In this document: one piece after another, positions 17,777-27,945 of the stretch
Numbering within the stretch: position 1 is the first letter of the stretch
Layout: each line of letters starts with the position of its first letter
Program-made: the position numbers and the translations under genes
Notes under the pieces: model-generated
Told to the model about the DNA's origin: nothing
What the model saw: the letters and a program-made list of their open reading frames with translations, nothing else
Databases searched by the model: none
DNA from: Actinomycetota bacterium
GTDB taxonomy: Bacteria > Actinomycetota > Acidimicrobiia > Acidimicrobiales > MedAcidi-G1
Assembly: GCA_002721755.1 (NCBI GenBank)
Contig: PBLL01000015.1
Span: forward strand, 46,147-110,146
Length of the DNA: 64,000 nt
Direction of reading: 5' to 3'

Positions 17777-19294
17777 TTAACTAGGTTCAGAAACTCTTTC
17801 AATTAATTCTATTACTGTTTCGCAGGTATTGATCAGCTCATCAACATGTTCAAAACTTCCTTTAAATGGATCGTTCATCGGCACTCTCTGAAGATTCTGA
17901 CTTCCTGTTTCAAAAACTATTGAATCCCAATTAGCTACTACTATCTTTTCGGGCCATTTCTCCAGGCATTTCCCGCGAAAATAGGCACGCGTACCCCTCG
18001 GAGGGTTTTCTACAGCTGAATTTACCTCTTCAGCAGAAAGAATTTTCTCTGCTTCTATTCTAGAAAAAAGTGACATATCTGGTCGTAGGTCGTGGTATTG
18101 CAAATCAAGAGCTGCCAATTTGTAATCACCTGAGTGGAGATTGTGACGACTCTTATAGGAATCGATCAATTTTTTCTTTGTGGCCCAGTCCAACAATCCA
18201 AATAATTTTTCTGGGTCGGACTCTAGAGCCGTCAGAACCCTCTCCCAATAATCCATAACCTTTTTTACGTTTTCTCCACCTACATTTTCAAAACCGAATT
18301 CGTTTAGATACTTCTGTCCACGTTCAAATATTTCCCACTGCAGTGATAAAGCCGATGCTGTTTTACCGCCTTCCAAAAGAATCGGTTCACTCATAGAAAG
18401 GTCACGCGATACTTGTCTCAGAGCAAAAACCGGATCTGCTATTTTTAATTTATTGTCCAAGAAATCATCTTCAATCATCGCCATTACAACTCCAGTTGTT
18501 CCTACCTTGAGGAAGGTAGCCACTTCACATAAGTTGGCATCTCCTACAATCACATGAAGACGTCTGTATTTGAGCGGGTCTGCATGTGGTTCATCTCGAG
18601 TATTAATGATTGGTCTTTTTAATGTCGTTTCAAGACCAACTTCTTCTTCAAAAAAATCAGCTCTCTGAGTTAACTGAAAAGGTATCGAACTTCTCTCTTC
18701 ACCTGGAACTTCACTACCCACTTTTCCAGCTCCTGTAAAAATCTGCCTACTTACAAAATGTGTCGTTGCATGTTGAACAATTCTCCCAAAAGGGGTTTCT
18801 CTGCTTAGAAGATAGTTCTCATGACACCCATAGCTATTTCCCTTACCATCTGAGTTGTTTTTATACACAATCAACTCTTCTCCCGGGGGAAGTGACTCAT
18901 TTGCGGCAACCATTGATCTAATCAATATTTCATCACCCGCTCTATCCCATTTGAGCAAGGAAAGGGGGTCTAAGCATTCTGGAGTACTCAATTCAGGGTG
19001 AGCGTGATCCACGTAGTATCTAGAACCATTGACGAGAACAGAATTAACTAAATTCGGCTCTATCTCAGGAGGTAAGGATCCTATTGGAGCAAAGCCTCTT
19101 ATATCCAGATCAGGTGTTTCATCTATAAAATCCCATCCAACTCTCGGAGCGCTTGGACCACGTCCAGGTTCGTGCGACTTGCTCAAGTAAGCATTTATCA
19201 GAAATGAAGAGGCACCTATCGGATTCGGGTTCTTTACTCCCCGATGAATTATTCCATACTCGGTTTCGGTTCCGTAGATTCTTTGGACTGCCAC
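17777..19294 (-). CDS. dop: Pup deamidase/depupylase Dop
   Basis: 505 residues from a GTG. The N-terminus QRIYGTETEYGII is the Dop form of the shared PafA/Dop motif, and the extra insertion NPNPIGASSFLINAY near residue 25 matches the Dop loop absent from PafA. Other blocks are [30 protein letters not shown] and [25 protein letters not shown]. Since Pup here ends in Glu, its main role is probably removal of Pup from substrates. It lies 61 bp downstream of the ARC/Mpa gene. Confidence 0.94.
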   Translation of the reverse strand: MAVQRIYGTETEYGIIHRGVKNPNPIGASSFLINAYLSKSHEPGRGPSAPRVGWDFIDETPDLDIRGFAPIGSLPPEIEPNLVNSVLVNGSRYYVDHAHPELSTPECLDPLSLLKWDRAGDEILIRSMVAANESLPPGEELIVYKNNSDGKGNSYGCHENYLLSRETPFGRIVQHATTHFVSRQIFTGAGKVGSEVPGEERSSIPFQLTQRADFFEEEVGLETTLKRPIINTRDEPHADPLKYRRLHVIVGDANLCEVATFLKVGTTGVVMAMIEDDFLDNKLKIADPVFALRQVSRDLSMSEPILLEGGKTASALSLQWEIFERGQKYLNEFGFENVGGENVKKVMDYWERVLTALESDPEKLFGLLDWATKKKLIDSYKSRHNLHSGDYKLAALDLQYHDLRPDMSLFSRIEAEKILSAEEVNSAVENPPRGTRAYFRGKCLEKWPEKIVVANWDSIVFETGSQNLQRVPMNDPFKGSFEHVDELINTCETVIELIERVSEPS

Positions 19295-19355
19295 ATTCGG
19301 ACTTTAACTCAATAAATGCGAAAATTCGCCATAGGTTAAAAAAGAAGCATAAAGA

Positions 19356-21125
19356 CTATAAGTACTGACCAGTTGTCACTGCTTCGATTGAACGCCCACC
19401 CTCGTCTTCAGGAGTCTCGGGTGCCAAAGTACGAACATAAACTATCCTCTCACCTTTTTTTCCGGAGATTTTGGCCCAATCATCCGGATTAGTTGTATTA
19501 GGAAGATCTTCATGTTCTCTGAATTCCTGACGTACTGCGGTCAAAAGATCTTCAACCTGCAGCCCTTTGACTCCTCCAGAAAGATCTCTTTTTATCGCAA
19601 GTTTTTTTGCTCGTCGAACGATATTCTCAATCATTGCCCCTGAAGCGAAGTCCTTGAAATACAAGACTTCTTTTTCGCCATTCTGATAAGTGACTTCGAG
19701 GAACTGATTAGCTTCTTCTTCGCTATACATTGCAGCGACGGCCTCGTCAGTCATGCCTTTCAAAGCCTTATCTTGATCTCCACCGCCTAGTGTCTCAATT
19801 AGATCAATATCCACTGGCAGGTCTGGAGTTAAATACCGACTAAATATCTGTGCTGCTGCAACTTCGTCAGGTCTTCTTATTTTGATCTTCACATCTAATC
19901 TCCCTGGCCTAAGGATCGCAGGGTCAATCAAATCTTCTCGGTTAGAAGCTCCAATCACAATCACATTTTGCAAAGTTTCAACTCCGTCAATTTCAGCCAA
20001 AAGTTGAGGAACGATAGTTGATTCCATATCGGAACTTATACCCGTTCCGCGCGTCCTGAATAACGATTCCATTTCGTCGAAAAAAACAATTACCGGCCAT
20101 CCTTGCTCAGACTTTTCTCGGGCTCTCTGAAAAACTAGTCGGATTTGTCTTTCTGTCTCTCCTACATATTTATTGAGTAATTCAGGTCCTTTAATGTTGA
20201 GAAAATAGCTTCGCGCAGTATTATCACCTGTCACTTCAGCAACCTTTAAAGCAAGTGAATTAGCAACAGCTTTGGCGATCAAAGTTTTCCCGCAACCTGG
20301 CGGTCCATACAAAAGAATTCCTTTAGGTGCCGGAAGATCATATTTTGAAAATAGTTCTTTGTGGATGAAAGGAAGTTCAACAGCATCAACAATCATTTCT
20401 ATTTCCCTGTCGAGACCTCCGACATCTTCATAGGTTTCGTCTGGTATCTGCTCAAGAACTAAATCTTCTACTTCAGGTCTGGGCAGTCGCTCAAGCAGAA
20501 TGCCGGATCGCTCATCCACTCTTACTGAATCCCCGCTCCTCAGACTGATGTCATCAAGGCTTTTTGCCATACCGACAACACGCTCTTCATCAGTTCTTCC
20601 TACGACTACCGCCCTGCGCCCGCCGTCGAGAATCTCTTTTATTTTCACTATTTCGCCACTAGAGTCCGGCTCACGCGAATCCACTACAACCATTGATTCA
20701 TTCAAGACCACTTCATCTCCGACCTTAAGATTTTCAAGCACGGAACCAAGCGCGTTAACCTTCAATTTCCTTCCAGAAGAAGTAACATCGATTGTTGCAT
20801 CTTTGTTTACTTTTACAACTGTTCCGTAGGCTGCAGGTGGTTTGGAAAGGTTCTCGATTTCGTCGCGTAAACTAATTACTTGCTCTCGAATTGACTCCAG
20901 ATTGACAGTCAATTTTCCGTTTCTATTTTTCTCTTGCTCTAATGCAGAAAGAATCTCACGATTTTGTTTTCTGAGGTCATTGATTTTTTGAGCATTTTCC
21001 AAGCGATTTTTTCGCAGTTCTTTTACTTCTGCAGTGAGATTTTCACTCGCCTTTACGAAATCAGGTGAAGCATCTGTATTTCCGCTTTGATGAGACTCAT
21101 CTAAACTGTCTTTCGAGTCTGTCAT
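19356..21125 (-). CDS. arc: proteasome-associated AAA ATPase ARC/Mpa
   Basis: 589 residues: an N-terminal coiled coil (about 25-95) that captures Pup, two OB-fold-like segments (about 96-215), then an AAA+ domain with Walker A GPPGCGKT (274-281) and Walker B VIVFFDE (345-351), and a terminal GQYL. The C-terminal QYL is the conserved tail that docks on the alpha ring and opens the gate. It unfolds pupylated proteins and feeds them to PrcBA. A 142-bp divergent gap separates it from the ferredoxin gene. Confidence 0.96.
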   Translation of the reverse strand: MTDSKDSLDESHQSGNTDASPDFVKASENLTAEVKELRKNRLENAQKINDLRKQNREILSALEQEKNRNGKLTVNLESIREQVISLRDEIENLSKPPAAYGTVVKVNKDATIDVTSSGRKLKVNALGSVLENLKVGDEVVLNESMVVVDSREPDSSGEIVKIKEILDGGRRAVVVGRTDEERVVGMAKSLDDISLRSGDSVRVDERSGILLERLPRPEVEDLVLEQIPDETYEDVGGLDREIEMIVDAVELPFIHKELFSKYDLPAPKGILLYGPPGCGKTLIAKAVANSLALKVAEVTGDNTARSYFLNIKGPELLNKYVGETERQIRLVFQRAREKSEQGWPVIVFFDEMESLFRTRGTGISSDMESTIVPQLLAEIDGVETLQNVIVIGASNREDLIDPAILRPGRLDVKIKIRRPDEVAAAQIFSRYLTPDLPVDIDLIETLGGGDQDKALKGMTDEAVAAMYSEEEANQFLEVTYQNGEKEVLYFKDFASGAMIENIVRRAKKLAIKRDLSGGVKGLQVEDLLTAVRQEFREHEDLPNTTNPDDWAKISGKKGERIVYVRTLAPETPEDEGGRSIEAVTTGQYL

Positions 21126-21267
21126 TTTGGCTCCTGAATAGATAATGTCGAAGTAGTTTCACGATAATACAACTTAAAAAATTTTCAGCTACATTCAGCA
21201 AAATTCGTAACTAATTGTTACTATTAACATAGGATAAATCGTCACTTCTTCAGGAGGAAAAATATAA

Positions 21268-21498
21268 ATGAAAGTTTGGATTGATCAAGATCTCTGCACA
21301 GGAGATGGTTTATGCGAAGAAATAGCACCGGATGTGTTTGTCCTGCTTGACGATGGTCTCGCGTACGTAAAAGAAGGTGACAAGGTTTTCGGACCTGGAC
21401 CTGAAGGATTGGCAAACGTTCCTGATGATCAGGTTGAGGCCTGCATCGAATCTGCAGAAGAATGTCCTGGAGAGTGCATCTTTTTAGAAGCTGATTGA
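21268..21498 (+). CDS. small ferredoxin
   Basis: 76 residues, with a strong AGGAGG about 11 bases upstream of the ATG. Cysteines lie in CTGDGLC near the N-terminus and ECPGEC near the C-terminus, with an extra Cys at about 59. The spacing resembles actinobacterial 3Fe-4S or 4Fe-4S ferredoxins that donate electrons to cytochromes P450 and similar enzymes. The cluster type cannot be decided from sequence. It is the only plus-strand gene within the proteasome region and is divergent from ARC/Mpa. Confidence 0.88.
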   Translation: MKVWIDQDLCTGDGLCEEIAPDVFVLLDDGLAYVKEGDKVFGPGPEGLANVPDDQVEACIESAEECPGECIFLEAD

Positions 21499-21503
21499 TT
21501 CTG

Positions 21504-22253
21504 CTAAGGCATGCACTTAGTGGAACTGCCTAGTTCAGGTTCTTTTTCTATTATTCTCTTCACTTCAGATGACTGTACGGCATAAGCCGTTGAGCTGCCT
21601 CCCCTTGAGCGGGAAAAGATAACACCAATTACTGACGAGTCACTATTTAAAACTGGTGAGCCAGAAAATCCTGACTCTATTGAAGCTTCCAATGATAAAG
21701 CTTCCCGTGAATCTCCCTCTTCGCCGAAAATGTCTTTTCCGACTGCAAGTATTTTTTCTTTGACGTTGACATCACTGATAATTCTTTCTCCATCTTTCAC
21801 GAAGGCTACCACCGTTGCGGTTTCACCTTCTTTTGCATCATCGAGTTCTAGAGGTTCTTGAGTGAAGGAGCCTGTTTTCAAAATAGCCAAGTCACTGTTC
21901 GGGTCGAAGGAAACTAACTCTAAATCATATTCTTCACCTTCATGAAGAATAATCGGAGTGGCTACTCCCGCTACGACGTGTGCATTCGTTACTACAAGAT
22001 CCTTCTCAACAAAAAATCCTGTTCCATACTGCAAATAGTTACAACCTAAACCCCTTACCTGGAATACCGATTCCCCTGGAAGTATCGTTGTCCCTAATTC
22101 TTGAAGCTGGATAGTTCCGTCAGTAACGCAATTTTCTATACAGTCAGAATTTTCCGCAACTATTGAAATCGAAGCGCTTTCCTCATCTGAGCTTGAGCAG
22201 GCAATAACAAGTGAAATAAAAAGAGCGAATATCGACGTAAAAACTGCTTTCAC
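21504..22253 (-). CDS. trypsin-like serine protease lipoprotein (HtrA-like fold)
   Basis: 249 residues from a GTG at 22253 that overlaps the trmI stop (GTGA); an upstream in-frame ATG lies inside trmI and would add a non-signal segment. The N-terminus is a lipoprotein signal with lipobox VIAC. The catalytic triad is visible as His in VVTNAHVVAG, Asp in FDPNSDLAIL and Ser in SGFSGSPVLN. No PDZ domain follows. It is probably an exported, lipid-anchored protease of the S1C/trypsin_2 type. It is not a known part of the proteasome system. Confidence 0.82.
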   Translation of the reverse strand: MKAVFTSIFALFISLVIACSSSDEESASISIVAENSDCIENCVTDGTIQLQELGTTILPGESVFQVRGLGCNYLQYGTGFFVEKDLVVTNAHVVAGVATPIILHEGEEYDLELVSFDPNSDLAILKTGSFTQEPLELDDAKEGETATVVAFVKDGERIISDVNVKEKILAVGKDIFGEEGDSREALSLEASIESGFSGSPVLNSDSSVIGVIFSRSRGGSSTAYAVQSSEVKRIIEKEPELGSSTKCMP

Positions 22254-23023
22254 TTGTACAGCAATCGGCCAGCGCTGATAAAAGCAGTATGTGCAACCAT
22301 GCGATGATCGGGTCTGACCGCTTCCCCATCTATATGCCAACCGCGATGCAGAACTTCTATGGTTTCACCTAAAGAAAACCCGTTTTTTGCAATAGCTTCA
22401 CGAAACTTTATCGCTTGCTTAATTGATGGTGTGTAGGCAACTGCAATAGCTCCGCTTGAAAGTACTTCTTTCAAATGTGGTACGACCAACCATGGTTCCG
22501 GCAAGTCTAAAATTGCACGATCAAAATCTTTTTCCTCTATCCCTTCATAAGAATCTCTAATTTCTATGTGATAATTCTCAAGTGCCTTTTCCCCAAGCAT
22601 TACTTTTACATTTTCCCTCGCCCTGTTAGCAAAATCTTCCCTAATCTCATATCCAAATACGTTTGCCCCACTTCTTAATAAAGCCATGGATAAAGCCCCT
22701 GAGCCAACACCCGTTTCAAAAACTTTGGCTTTTGGATAGATATCTGCAATCATCAAAATTGCTCCAATATCTTTTGGATAAATAACTTGCGCCCCTCGAG
22801 GCATTTTCTTTATGTATTCAGACATAGAAGGTCTAAATGACATGTAAATAGAGTTAGAAGTTGAGGAAACGGATGAACCATCGAAAGCACCTATAAGTTT
22901 GTCATGAAGAACCACCCCTGAATGGGTGTGGAATTCACCGCCCTTTTCAAGGGTCAACAAGTAATGTCTCTTTTTTGAATCAACGAGTAGAACTTGATCG
23001 CCCGCCTGATAAGTCTTACTCAT
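22250..23023 (-). CDS. trmI: tRNA (adenine-58-N1)-methyltransferase TrmI
   Basis: 257 residues. The N-terminal beta domain carries FHTHSGVVLHDKLIG and the linker PKDIGAILMIADIYP; the Rossmann domain has ETGVGSGALS as the SAM loop, and LDLPEPW as the catalytic-site motif IV. TrmI makes m1A58 in the tRNA T-loop as a tetramer. In Mycobacterium the same gene lies beside the Mpa gene, so this neighbourhood is conserved. Its ATG overlaps the previous small gene by 8 bp. Confidence 0.93.
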   Translation of the reverse strand: MSKTYQAGDQVLLVDSKKRHYLLTLEKGGEFHTHSGVVLHDKLIGAFDGSSVSSTSNSIYMSFRPSMSEYIKKMPRGAQVIYPKDIGAILMIADIYPKAKVFETGVGSGALSMALLRSGANVFGYEIREDFANRARENVKVMLGEKALENYHIEIRDSYEGIEEKDFDRAILDLPEPWLVVPHLKEVLSSGAIAVAYTPSIKQAIKFREAIAKNGFSLGETIEVLHRGWHIDGEAVRPDHRMVAHTAFISAGRLLYK

Positions 23024-23234
23024 TTTTTATACTCTCTTCTATATCAATGTTAGAAATTGAAACCGTTTCTCCTGCTTTCAAAGTTTGCACAGATGAGTTA
23101 GATCTTTTTTCTCTATTTATTAACCAACGTAAAAAAGATAAACCCCAGCCAAGAAAAACTATCGGGGTAAGAAATTTACTTCTTCTAATAAAGAAACGGA
23201 AAGTTGCTCGTAGAAGCAGTTTACGAAGAAGCAA
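23016..23234 (-). CDS. small basic protein of unknown function
   Basis: 72 residues, Arg/Lys-rich at the N-terminus with one hydrophobic segment (about 22-38) that may be membrane-spanning, then a short polar tail. I do not recognise it. Its support comes from context: the ATG lies immediately next to the stop of the preceding small gene, its stop overlaps the trmI start by 8 bp, and no long gap would remain between trmI and the upstream genes. It may also be a chance frame. Confidence 0.5.
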   Translation of the reverse strand: MLLRKLLLRATFRFFIRRSKFLTPIVFLGWGLSFLRWLINREKRSNSSVQTLKAGETVSISNIDIEESIKNE

Positions 23235-23441
23235 CTAGGATCTCCTGACTTCAACAACAGTCGACCGCAACTTGCCAGACCGTTTTCCGGCAGAAAATAT
23301 TGCAAAAATAATAGCTCCAAAAAGTAATGCTGCAGCAAGAATAGCTACCGATTTGATCTTTGATTCTTCTCCACCATTATCCCCCATAAAAGAGTCGAAT
23401 GCTTCTTCAAGATCGGCTTTAGTAATTTGTTTTTTAGACAT
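23235..23441 (-). CDS. small single-helix membrane protein
   Basis: 68 residues: a charged N-terminus (KKQITKADLEEAFDSFMGD), one transmembrane helix (about 30-50) and a basic tail. The pattern matches small conserved actinobacterial proteins found next to holin-like proteins, but I cannot name the family. It is packed one base after the upstream 96-residue gene and directly before the next gene, which suggests an operon ending with trmI, and possibly with the protease. Confidence 0.65.
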   Translation of the reverse strand: MSKKQITKADLEEAFDSFMGDNGGEESKIKSVAILAAALLFGAIIFAIFSAGKRSGKLRSTVVEVRRS

Positions 23442-23442
23442 C

Positions 23443-23733
23443 TCAACTCTTTTTAATTATCAACAATTTGAAAGTAAAAAAAGTCATAAGAAAGAGAAAA
23501 AGAGAAGCTCCTAAATGGGGCACCCAGGCAAACCAATCATCTAATCGTTCAAATCTTTGCAGGAACCCGAGTACTCCAAATGAAATAAGGATAATACCGA
23601 GAGCTAAGAACAATGACCCCAGAAAATGAAAGATCATAGAGCTAAAAAGAGACTTAATAGGCTCGACTGTTTCTTGACGAATGTAATCACGGACAAGATT
23701 CAAAATATTGTCCAATTTACCTTTTGAACTCAT
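23443..23733 (-). CDS. phage-holin-like/actinobacterial membrane protein
   Basis: 96 residues with an amphipathic N-terminus (LDNILNLVRDYIRQETVEPIKSL) followed by two transmembrane helices (about 32-58 and 70-92). This layout resembles the actinobacterial holin-X/putative superfamily III holin group, whose members are usually chromosomal and not tied to lysis. First gene of the tight minus-strand run of small membrane proteins before trmI. Confidence 0.68.
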   Translation of the reverse strand: MSSKGKLDNILNLVRDYIRQETVEPIKSLFSSMIFHFLGSLFLALGIILISFGVLGFLQRFERLDDWFAWVPHLGASLFLFLMTFFTFKLLIIKKS

Positions 23734-23768
23734 ACTCCAACGCTATCTTGCAAGATGGCATGGGACTC

Positions 23769-24389
23769 TCATTCAAAAAGTCTGGAATTGGCCTCTTCTT
23801 CAATATTTTTCAGAAATCTTTTTATTAAAGCGCACCTCTCAACAAGTGAATTACTTTCTAATAATTTCTGTAAATCAAATGAAGTTACTGGGATAACTGA
23901 GGCCATCTGGAAAGAGCCCAATATGGGATCGTCAGAAATTTCTATTGAGATTGGTGCAACCTCGTCCCCAAGCTCCGCTAAAACTGCAAGCATTCTCCTC
24001 ATGCGACTTACAATTTCTGGCCAATCATTTATTTTGTCACAATCCTCCAAGTCATCATTTAAAAATTCAACCTCAGCACGCGGATAAGGTGAATCATCCA
24101 ACCAGTTGATCGCTTTTATTCTTCTAACCCCGCGAGTTATTAAAATCCACCTTCCATCAATAGATTTTTTCGAATCAACTATTTCAGCAAGCGTTCCAAC
24201 CGTTTTACGCGTATCACCACCACCGACCTCATATCCACGTTCGATCAAAATCACACCAAAGCATCTATCTGTTTTCATAACCTCCTCAACCATGACTCGA
24301 TAGCGTTCCTCGAAAATATGCAACGGTAGGATTCCTTCCGGAAAAAGAACCAAATTGAGTGGAAACATGGGCAAAATTTTTGTTTTCAT
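23769..24389 (-). CDS. Lon N-terminal (LAN/PUA-like) domain protein
   Basis: 206 residues matching the substrate-recognition domain of Lon protease without ATPase or protease parts. Key blocks are ILPMFPLNLVLFPEGILPLHIFEERYR at the start, FGVILIERG, and VGTLAEI. Stand-alone versions are common in actinobacteria; their clients are unknown. The ATG overlaps the dacB stop by 4 bp, so it is translated with the penicillin-binding protein. Confidence 0.88.
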   Translation of the reverse strand: MKTKILPMFPLNLVLFPEGILPLHIFEERYRVMVEEVMKTDRCFGVILIERGYEVGGGDTRKTVGTLAEIVDSKKSIDGRWILITRGVRRIKAINWLDDSPYPRAEVEFLNDDLEDCDKINDWPEIVSRMRRMLAVLAELGDEVAPISIEISDDPILGSFQMASVIPVTSFDLQKLLESNSLVERCALIKRFLKNIEEEANSRLFE

Positions 24390-25825
24390 TCTTCAACAAG
24401 TGGCTCTAAAAGTTCCAAAGGAGGTCCCTGAGGATATTGAATTAATTCCAGAAGGAGTTGATCGTGTAGATACTTGATTCTGCTTTTTTCGCTGTCGAAA
24501 TTCGTCACGAAAGCAAAGCTTAAATTTCGATCAAAAAGTGTGTCGACCGTGCCAGCGAGACTAATCACGCCATTTAGGGAACCAGTTTTACCTCGAACAC
24601 GACCTTCCGCTGGAGTATCTACAAGTCTCTTCCGTAAAGTTCCGTTTTTGCCGGTAATAGGCAAACTCTTTTTCAAATTGGGTGAGTATAAACCTTCATC
24701 TAACAATTCAGTTAAGAGCCTGCAAGTTACCCGATTTCCGTAATCCAAACCAGAAGCATCTGCAACTTCTACTCCCTCCATGTAATACCCTGAATCTTTC
24801 AGCGACTCGACAACAATAGCTGTACCAGCTTTAGAAGTTCCCGGCAACTCATTACGTGCTGAAAGCCCTTTAAGCAGAACCTCTGCAGTAGTGTTATCAC
24901 TACCTAGAAGCATTTTCGAAATCATCTCTGACAGTTCGGGTGAATCGATACGAGCGATTTCAAAATATGCATCATCTGGAGATACTCCTGATTTTGCAGT
25001 TTCGTTAATAGTTATACCATTATCTTTCAAAATTTCTTCTAAGACAGAAGCTGCATACTCAGCGGGGTCCTCAGCTGGTGTATTAAAACCATTTGACTCC
25101 TTAACTGGGTCCCATCTAACAAACCCCGCATTCAAAGAAAGTGCACTCAGTGGACCTGACTGCTTCTGATCTGTGTAACGAAATCTCTCCGGCCAAGTAT
25201 CAACGAACCGCATATCGTCGAACAGGCTTTCATCTCCGATCACAGCACCTGTGACCTGATTGATTCCTGAAGATACAATCTTTAATGCAAGGTCTTGAAT
25301 GTTTGTGTAAGGAAACGGATCCTTGTAACGCTCCGCATAATTAGCAGTCATCAACAGCGGATCTCCTCCACCAACAACCCACAAATCTCCTTCCAGGATT
25401 CCATTTACTGGTTGATTCTGGGAAATAACTCTGGTCGAAAACCTATGTTCAGGTCCAAAATTTTCCAACAAAGCAATTCCGGTCAAAAGTTTTTGGGTGC
25501 TCGCGGGTATCACAGGTTCATTTGAAAGTTGTTCAAAAATTACTCTCCCGTCTTCGAGTACATTTACACAGGAAAGTCCTGGTAACTGAGCGACGATTTT
25601 TTCAGCTGCAATCCTTAACTCCTGATCAGCAATAGGCGCCTGCAAGAAAACCGGCACTCTACGCGCTGAAAATAAAGAGGTCGAAAGGGTTGAATCATTT
25701 TGATCAGAAAAAACTTGTGCATTTTTTCCACTTTGATTATCCAAAGAAACAGCATTTACCCAAGCAAACACTGCGATTGTCAGAAGCACCACTGGGGCGA
25801 CAAACTTTTTAATCACGAAATTCAT
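24386..25825 (-). CDS. dacB: D-alanyl-D-alanine carboxypeptidase, PBP4/S13 family
   Basis: 479 residues from the ATG at 25825 (a TTG four codons upstream is less likely). An N-terminal hydrophobic segment serves as signal or anchor. Active-site motifs are STQK (SxxK) in PVIPASTQKLLTG, SDN in GSDNTTAEVLLK, and KTG in RGKTGSLNGV. The enzyme trims or cleaves peptidoglycan stem peptides outside the cell membrane. It is divergent from the transketolase gene, with a shared gap of about 150 bp. Confidence 0.92.
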   Translation of the reverse strand: MNFVIKKFVAPVVLLTIAVFAWVNAVSLDNQSGKNAQVFSDQNDSTLSTSLFSARRVPVFLQAPIADQELRIAAEKIVAQLPGLSCVNVLEDGRVIFEQLSNEPVIPASTQKLLTGIALLENFGPEHRFSTRVISQNQPVNGILEGDLWVVGGGDPLLMTANYAERYKDPFPYTNIQDLALKIVSSGINQVTGAVIGDESLFDDMRFVDTWPERFRYTDQKQSGPLSALSLNAGFVRWDPVKESNGFNTPAEDPAEYAASVLEEILKDNGITINETAKSGVSPDDAYFEIARIDSPELSEMISKMLLGSDNTTAEVLLKGLSARNELPGTSKAGTAIVVESLKDSGYYMEGVEVADASGLDYGNRVTCRLLTELLDEGLYSPNLKKSLPITGKNGTLRKRLVDTPAEGRVRGKTGSLNGVISLAGTVDTLFDRNLSFAFVTNFDSEKSRIKYLHDQLLLELIQYPQGPPLELLEPLVEE

Positions 25826-25973
25826 GGTATTTCCCAAAATTCACCGAGTGTGTTATTGATGAAAAATTTATCAAGCCCTTAATGGAGTCTGATAGTTTTC
25901 AGAAATGCACTTCTGAGTGCACCTTTGCGTATACGGTAAGTCTTGCATCAGTCGTCGAGCTCGAAATGAAAAA

Positions 25974-27935
25974 ATGTCTTTTAGCGAAATAGATCAACGA
26001 TCAATTGCTGTAATTAAGGGTTTGGCAATGGATGCACCGCATGCTGCAAAGTCGGGTCATCAAGGAACAGCTATGGCTCTTGCACCTTTAGCACATGTCC
26101 TTTGGACGCGGATAATGAAATATGACGCCAATGAACCTCTTTGGCCTGACAGGGATCGCTTTATCCTTTCAGCGGGACATGCCTCAATTTTGTTATATTC
26201 AATGCTTCATCTAACTGGCTACGAACTAACCCTTCAAGATCTTAAAGACTTCAGGCAATGGGATTCCCGAACCCCGGGACACCCAGAACATGGTCATACC
26301 GATGGAGTGGAAGTCACTACCGGACCACTAGGTCAAGGGTTAGCTAATGGGGTTGGAATGGCAATAGCTGAACGGAATCTAAGAACACGCTTAGGAAGCA
26401 GCTTCTGTGACCATAACATTTGGGTGGTGTGTGGAGATGGCGACCTTTCTGAAGGAATCTCTCATGAAGCTGCATCGCTTGCAGGTCACCTCAAATTAGA
26501 TCGGTTAACTGTAATTTATGATGACAATAGAATAACAATCGATGGCGCTACAGACTTGGCGCTTTCTGACAATGCTCCCTTGCGGTTCAACTCTTATGGA
26601 TGGAATGTAATAGAACTGGGCGACAAAAGTAGTGACTTGGACTCAATTGAATCAGCTCTTCTTGAAGCAAAGTCAGAACTTGGTAAGCCTTCTGTAATTA
26701 TTTTGAGGACCCATATTGGTGAACCCTCGCCCCATACCGATACTGCAGCAGTGCATGGTTACTCACTAAAAGATGAGGAGATCAAAGAAACAAAAATTGC
26801 TTTATGTATTCCGGAAAACGAAACCTTTTGGGTTCCAGAAGACGTATCGGCCCACTACCGCAAAGCAGGGACACGATCTAGAGAAATTCGTGAAGAGTGG
26901 GAGAACAACATTCAAACTGCTGAGGGAAAGAACGATCTTTGGTCAATTCTCTCAGGTTCTGGCCTTAGAGAAGGTTGGAAAGAATCTCTTCCTACTTGGA
27001 ATGCAGAAGAGAGTGTAGCGACTAGAAAAGCAAGCAATGAATGTATCCAGTCTTTGATGGAATTCATGCCCGGTCTTGTTGGAGGTGGAGCTGACCTGAC
27101 TGGCAATACCGGCACATCAATCTCTGATCATGGAATTCAGTCTGCTGAGGAACCTGAAGGAAGACAGATCTTTTTTGGTGTACGCGAGCATGCCATGGGA
27201 GCAATAAGTAATGGAATAGCCCTCCATGGCAAACTCTTCCCTGTAACAGGAACGTTTCTTGTTTTCAGTGATTACATGAGAGGCGCAGTTCGCTTAGCCG
27301 CATTAAGCAACGCTAAAAGTGTGTTCGTTTGGAGTCACGACTCAGTTGCAGTGGGTGAAGATGGACCAACACATCAACCTATCGAACACATAGCATCCCT
27401 TCGTGCAATCCCAAATCTTGATGTCTTCAGACCAGCGGATGCGAATGAGACATCCTCCGCTTGGGAAATTGCTGTCACACATGAAGGACCTACAGCAATG
27501 CTTCTTACCCGACAGGATACTCCTGTAATTACATCTAAAAAAAATACCGATGGGGTTTCAAAAGGCGCGTACATAATCAGAGAAGCTTCCTTAGATGCCG
27601 GCTTGACACTTATAGCCACAGGCAGCGAAGTCGCTGTTGCATGCCAAGCAGCTGAACGAATCGAAAGTGATCTCAACTCAGGTGTTCGGGTTGTATCGAT
27701 GCCCTGCATGGAAAGATTTGAGAGACAAAACACCGAATACCAGAAGAGTGTAATTGATCCAGATGTTCCATCAATTTCAATCGAGGCAGGTTCCACTTTC
27801 GGTTGGAACAAATGGGCAGACTTCCCTATAGGAATAAACTCTTTTGGTGCTTCCGCTCCAGGCGATATTGCAATGTCAAAATTTGGAATTACTGTTCAGG
27901 CTGCAATAGAGGCAGCTACTAACATTCTCTCTTAG
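25974..27935 (+). CDS. tkt: transketolase
   Basis: 653 residues from the ATG at 25974, which gives the usual MSF-x-E-I-D-Q-R start; upstream in-frame codons would add a non-homologous tail. Landmarks are ANKSGHQG-like AAKSGHQGTAMA, the TPP motif CGDGDLSEGISHEA, the pyrimidine-domain FFGVREHAMGAISNG, and DSVAVGEDGPTHQP. It moves two-carbon units in the pentose phosphate or Calvin-type pathway. The transaldolase gene follows 10 bp downstream. Confidence 0.95.
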   Translation: MSFSEIDQRSIAVIKGLAMDAPHAAKSGHQGTAMALAPLAHVLWTRIMKYDANEPLWPDRDRFILSAGHASILLYSMLHLTGYELTLQDLKDFRQWDSRTPGHPEHGHTDGVEVTTGPLGQGLANGVGMAIAERNLRTRLGSSFCDHNIWVVCGDGDLSEGISHEAASLAGHLKLDRLTVIYDDNRITIDGATDLALSDNAPLRFNSYGWNVIELGDKSSDLDSIESALLEAKSELGKPSVIILRTHIGEPSPHTDTAAVHGYSLKDEEIKETKIALCIPENETFWVPEDVSAHYRKAGTRSREIREEWENNIQTAEGKNDLWSILSGSGLREGWKESLPTWNAEESVATRKASNECIQSLMEFMPGLVGGGADLTGNTGTSISDHGIQSAEEPEGRQIFFGVREHAMGAISNGIALHGKLFPVTGTFLVFSDYMRGAVRLAALSNAKSVFVWSHDSVAVGEDGPTHQPIEHIASLRAIPNLDVFRPADANETSSAWEIAVTHEGPTAMLLTRQDTPVITSKKNTDGVSKGAYIIREASLDAGLTLIATGSEVAVACQAAERIESDLNSGVRVVSMPCMERFERQNTEYQKSVIDPDVPSISIEAGSTFGWNKWADFPIGINSFGASAPGDIAMSKFGITVQAAIEAATNILS

Positions 27936-27945
27936 GAAAAGGGAT

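Noticed and set aside
25917-25973. Longer N-terminus of transketolase
   Set aside because: The first 19 residues are Cys/Arg-rich and unlike the family; the ATG at 25974 gives the normal start.
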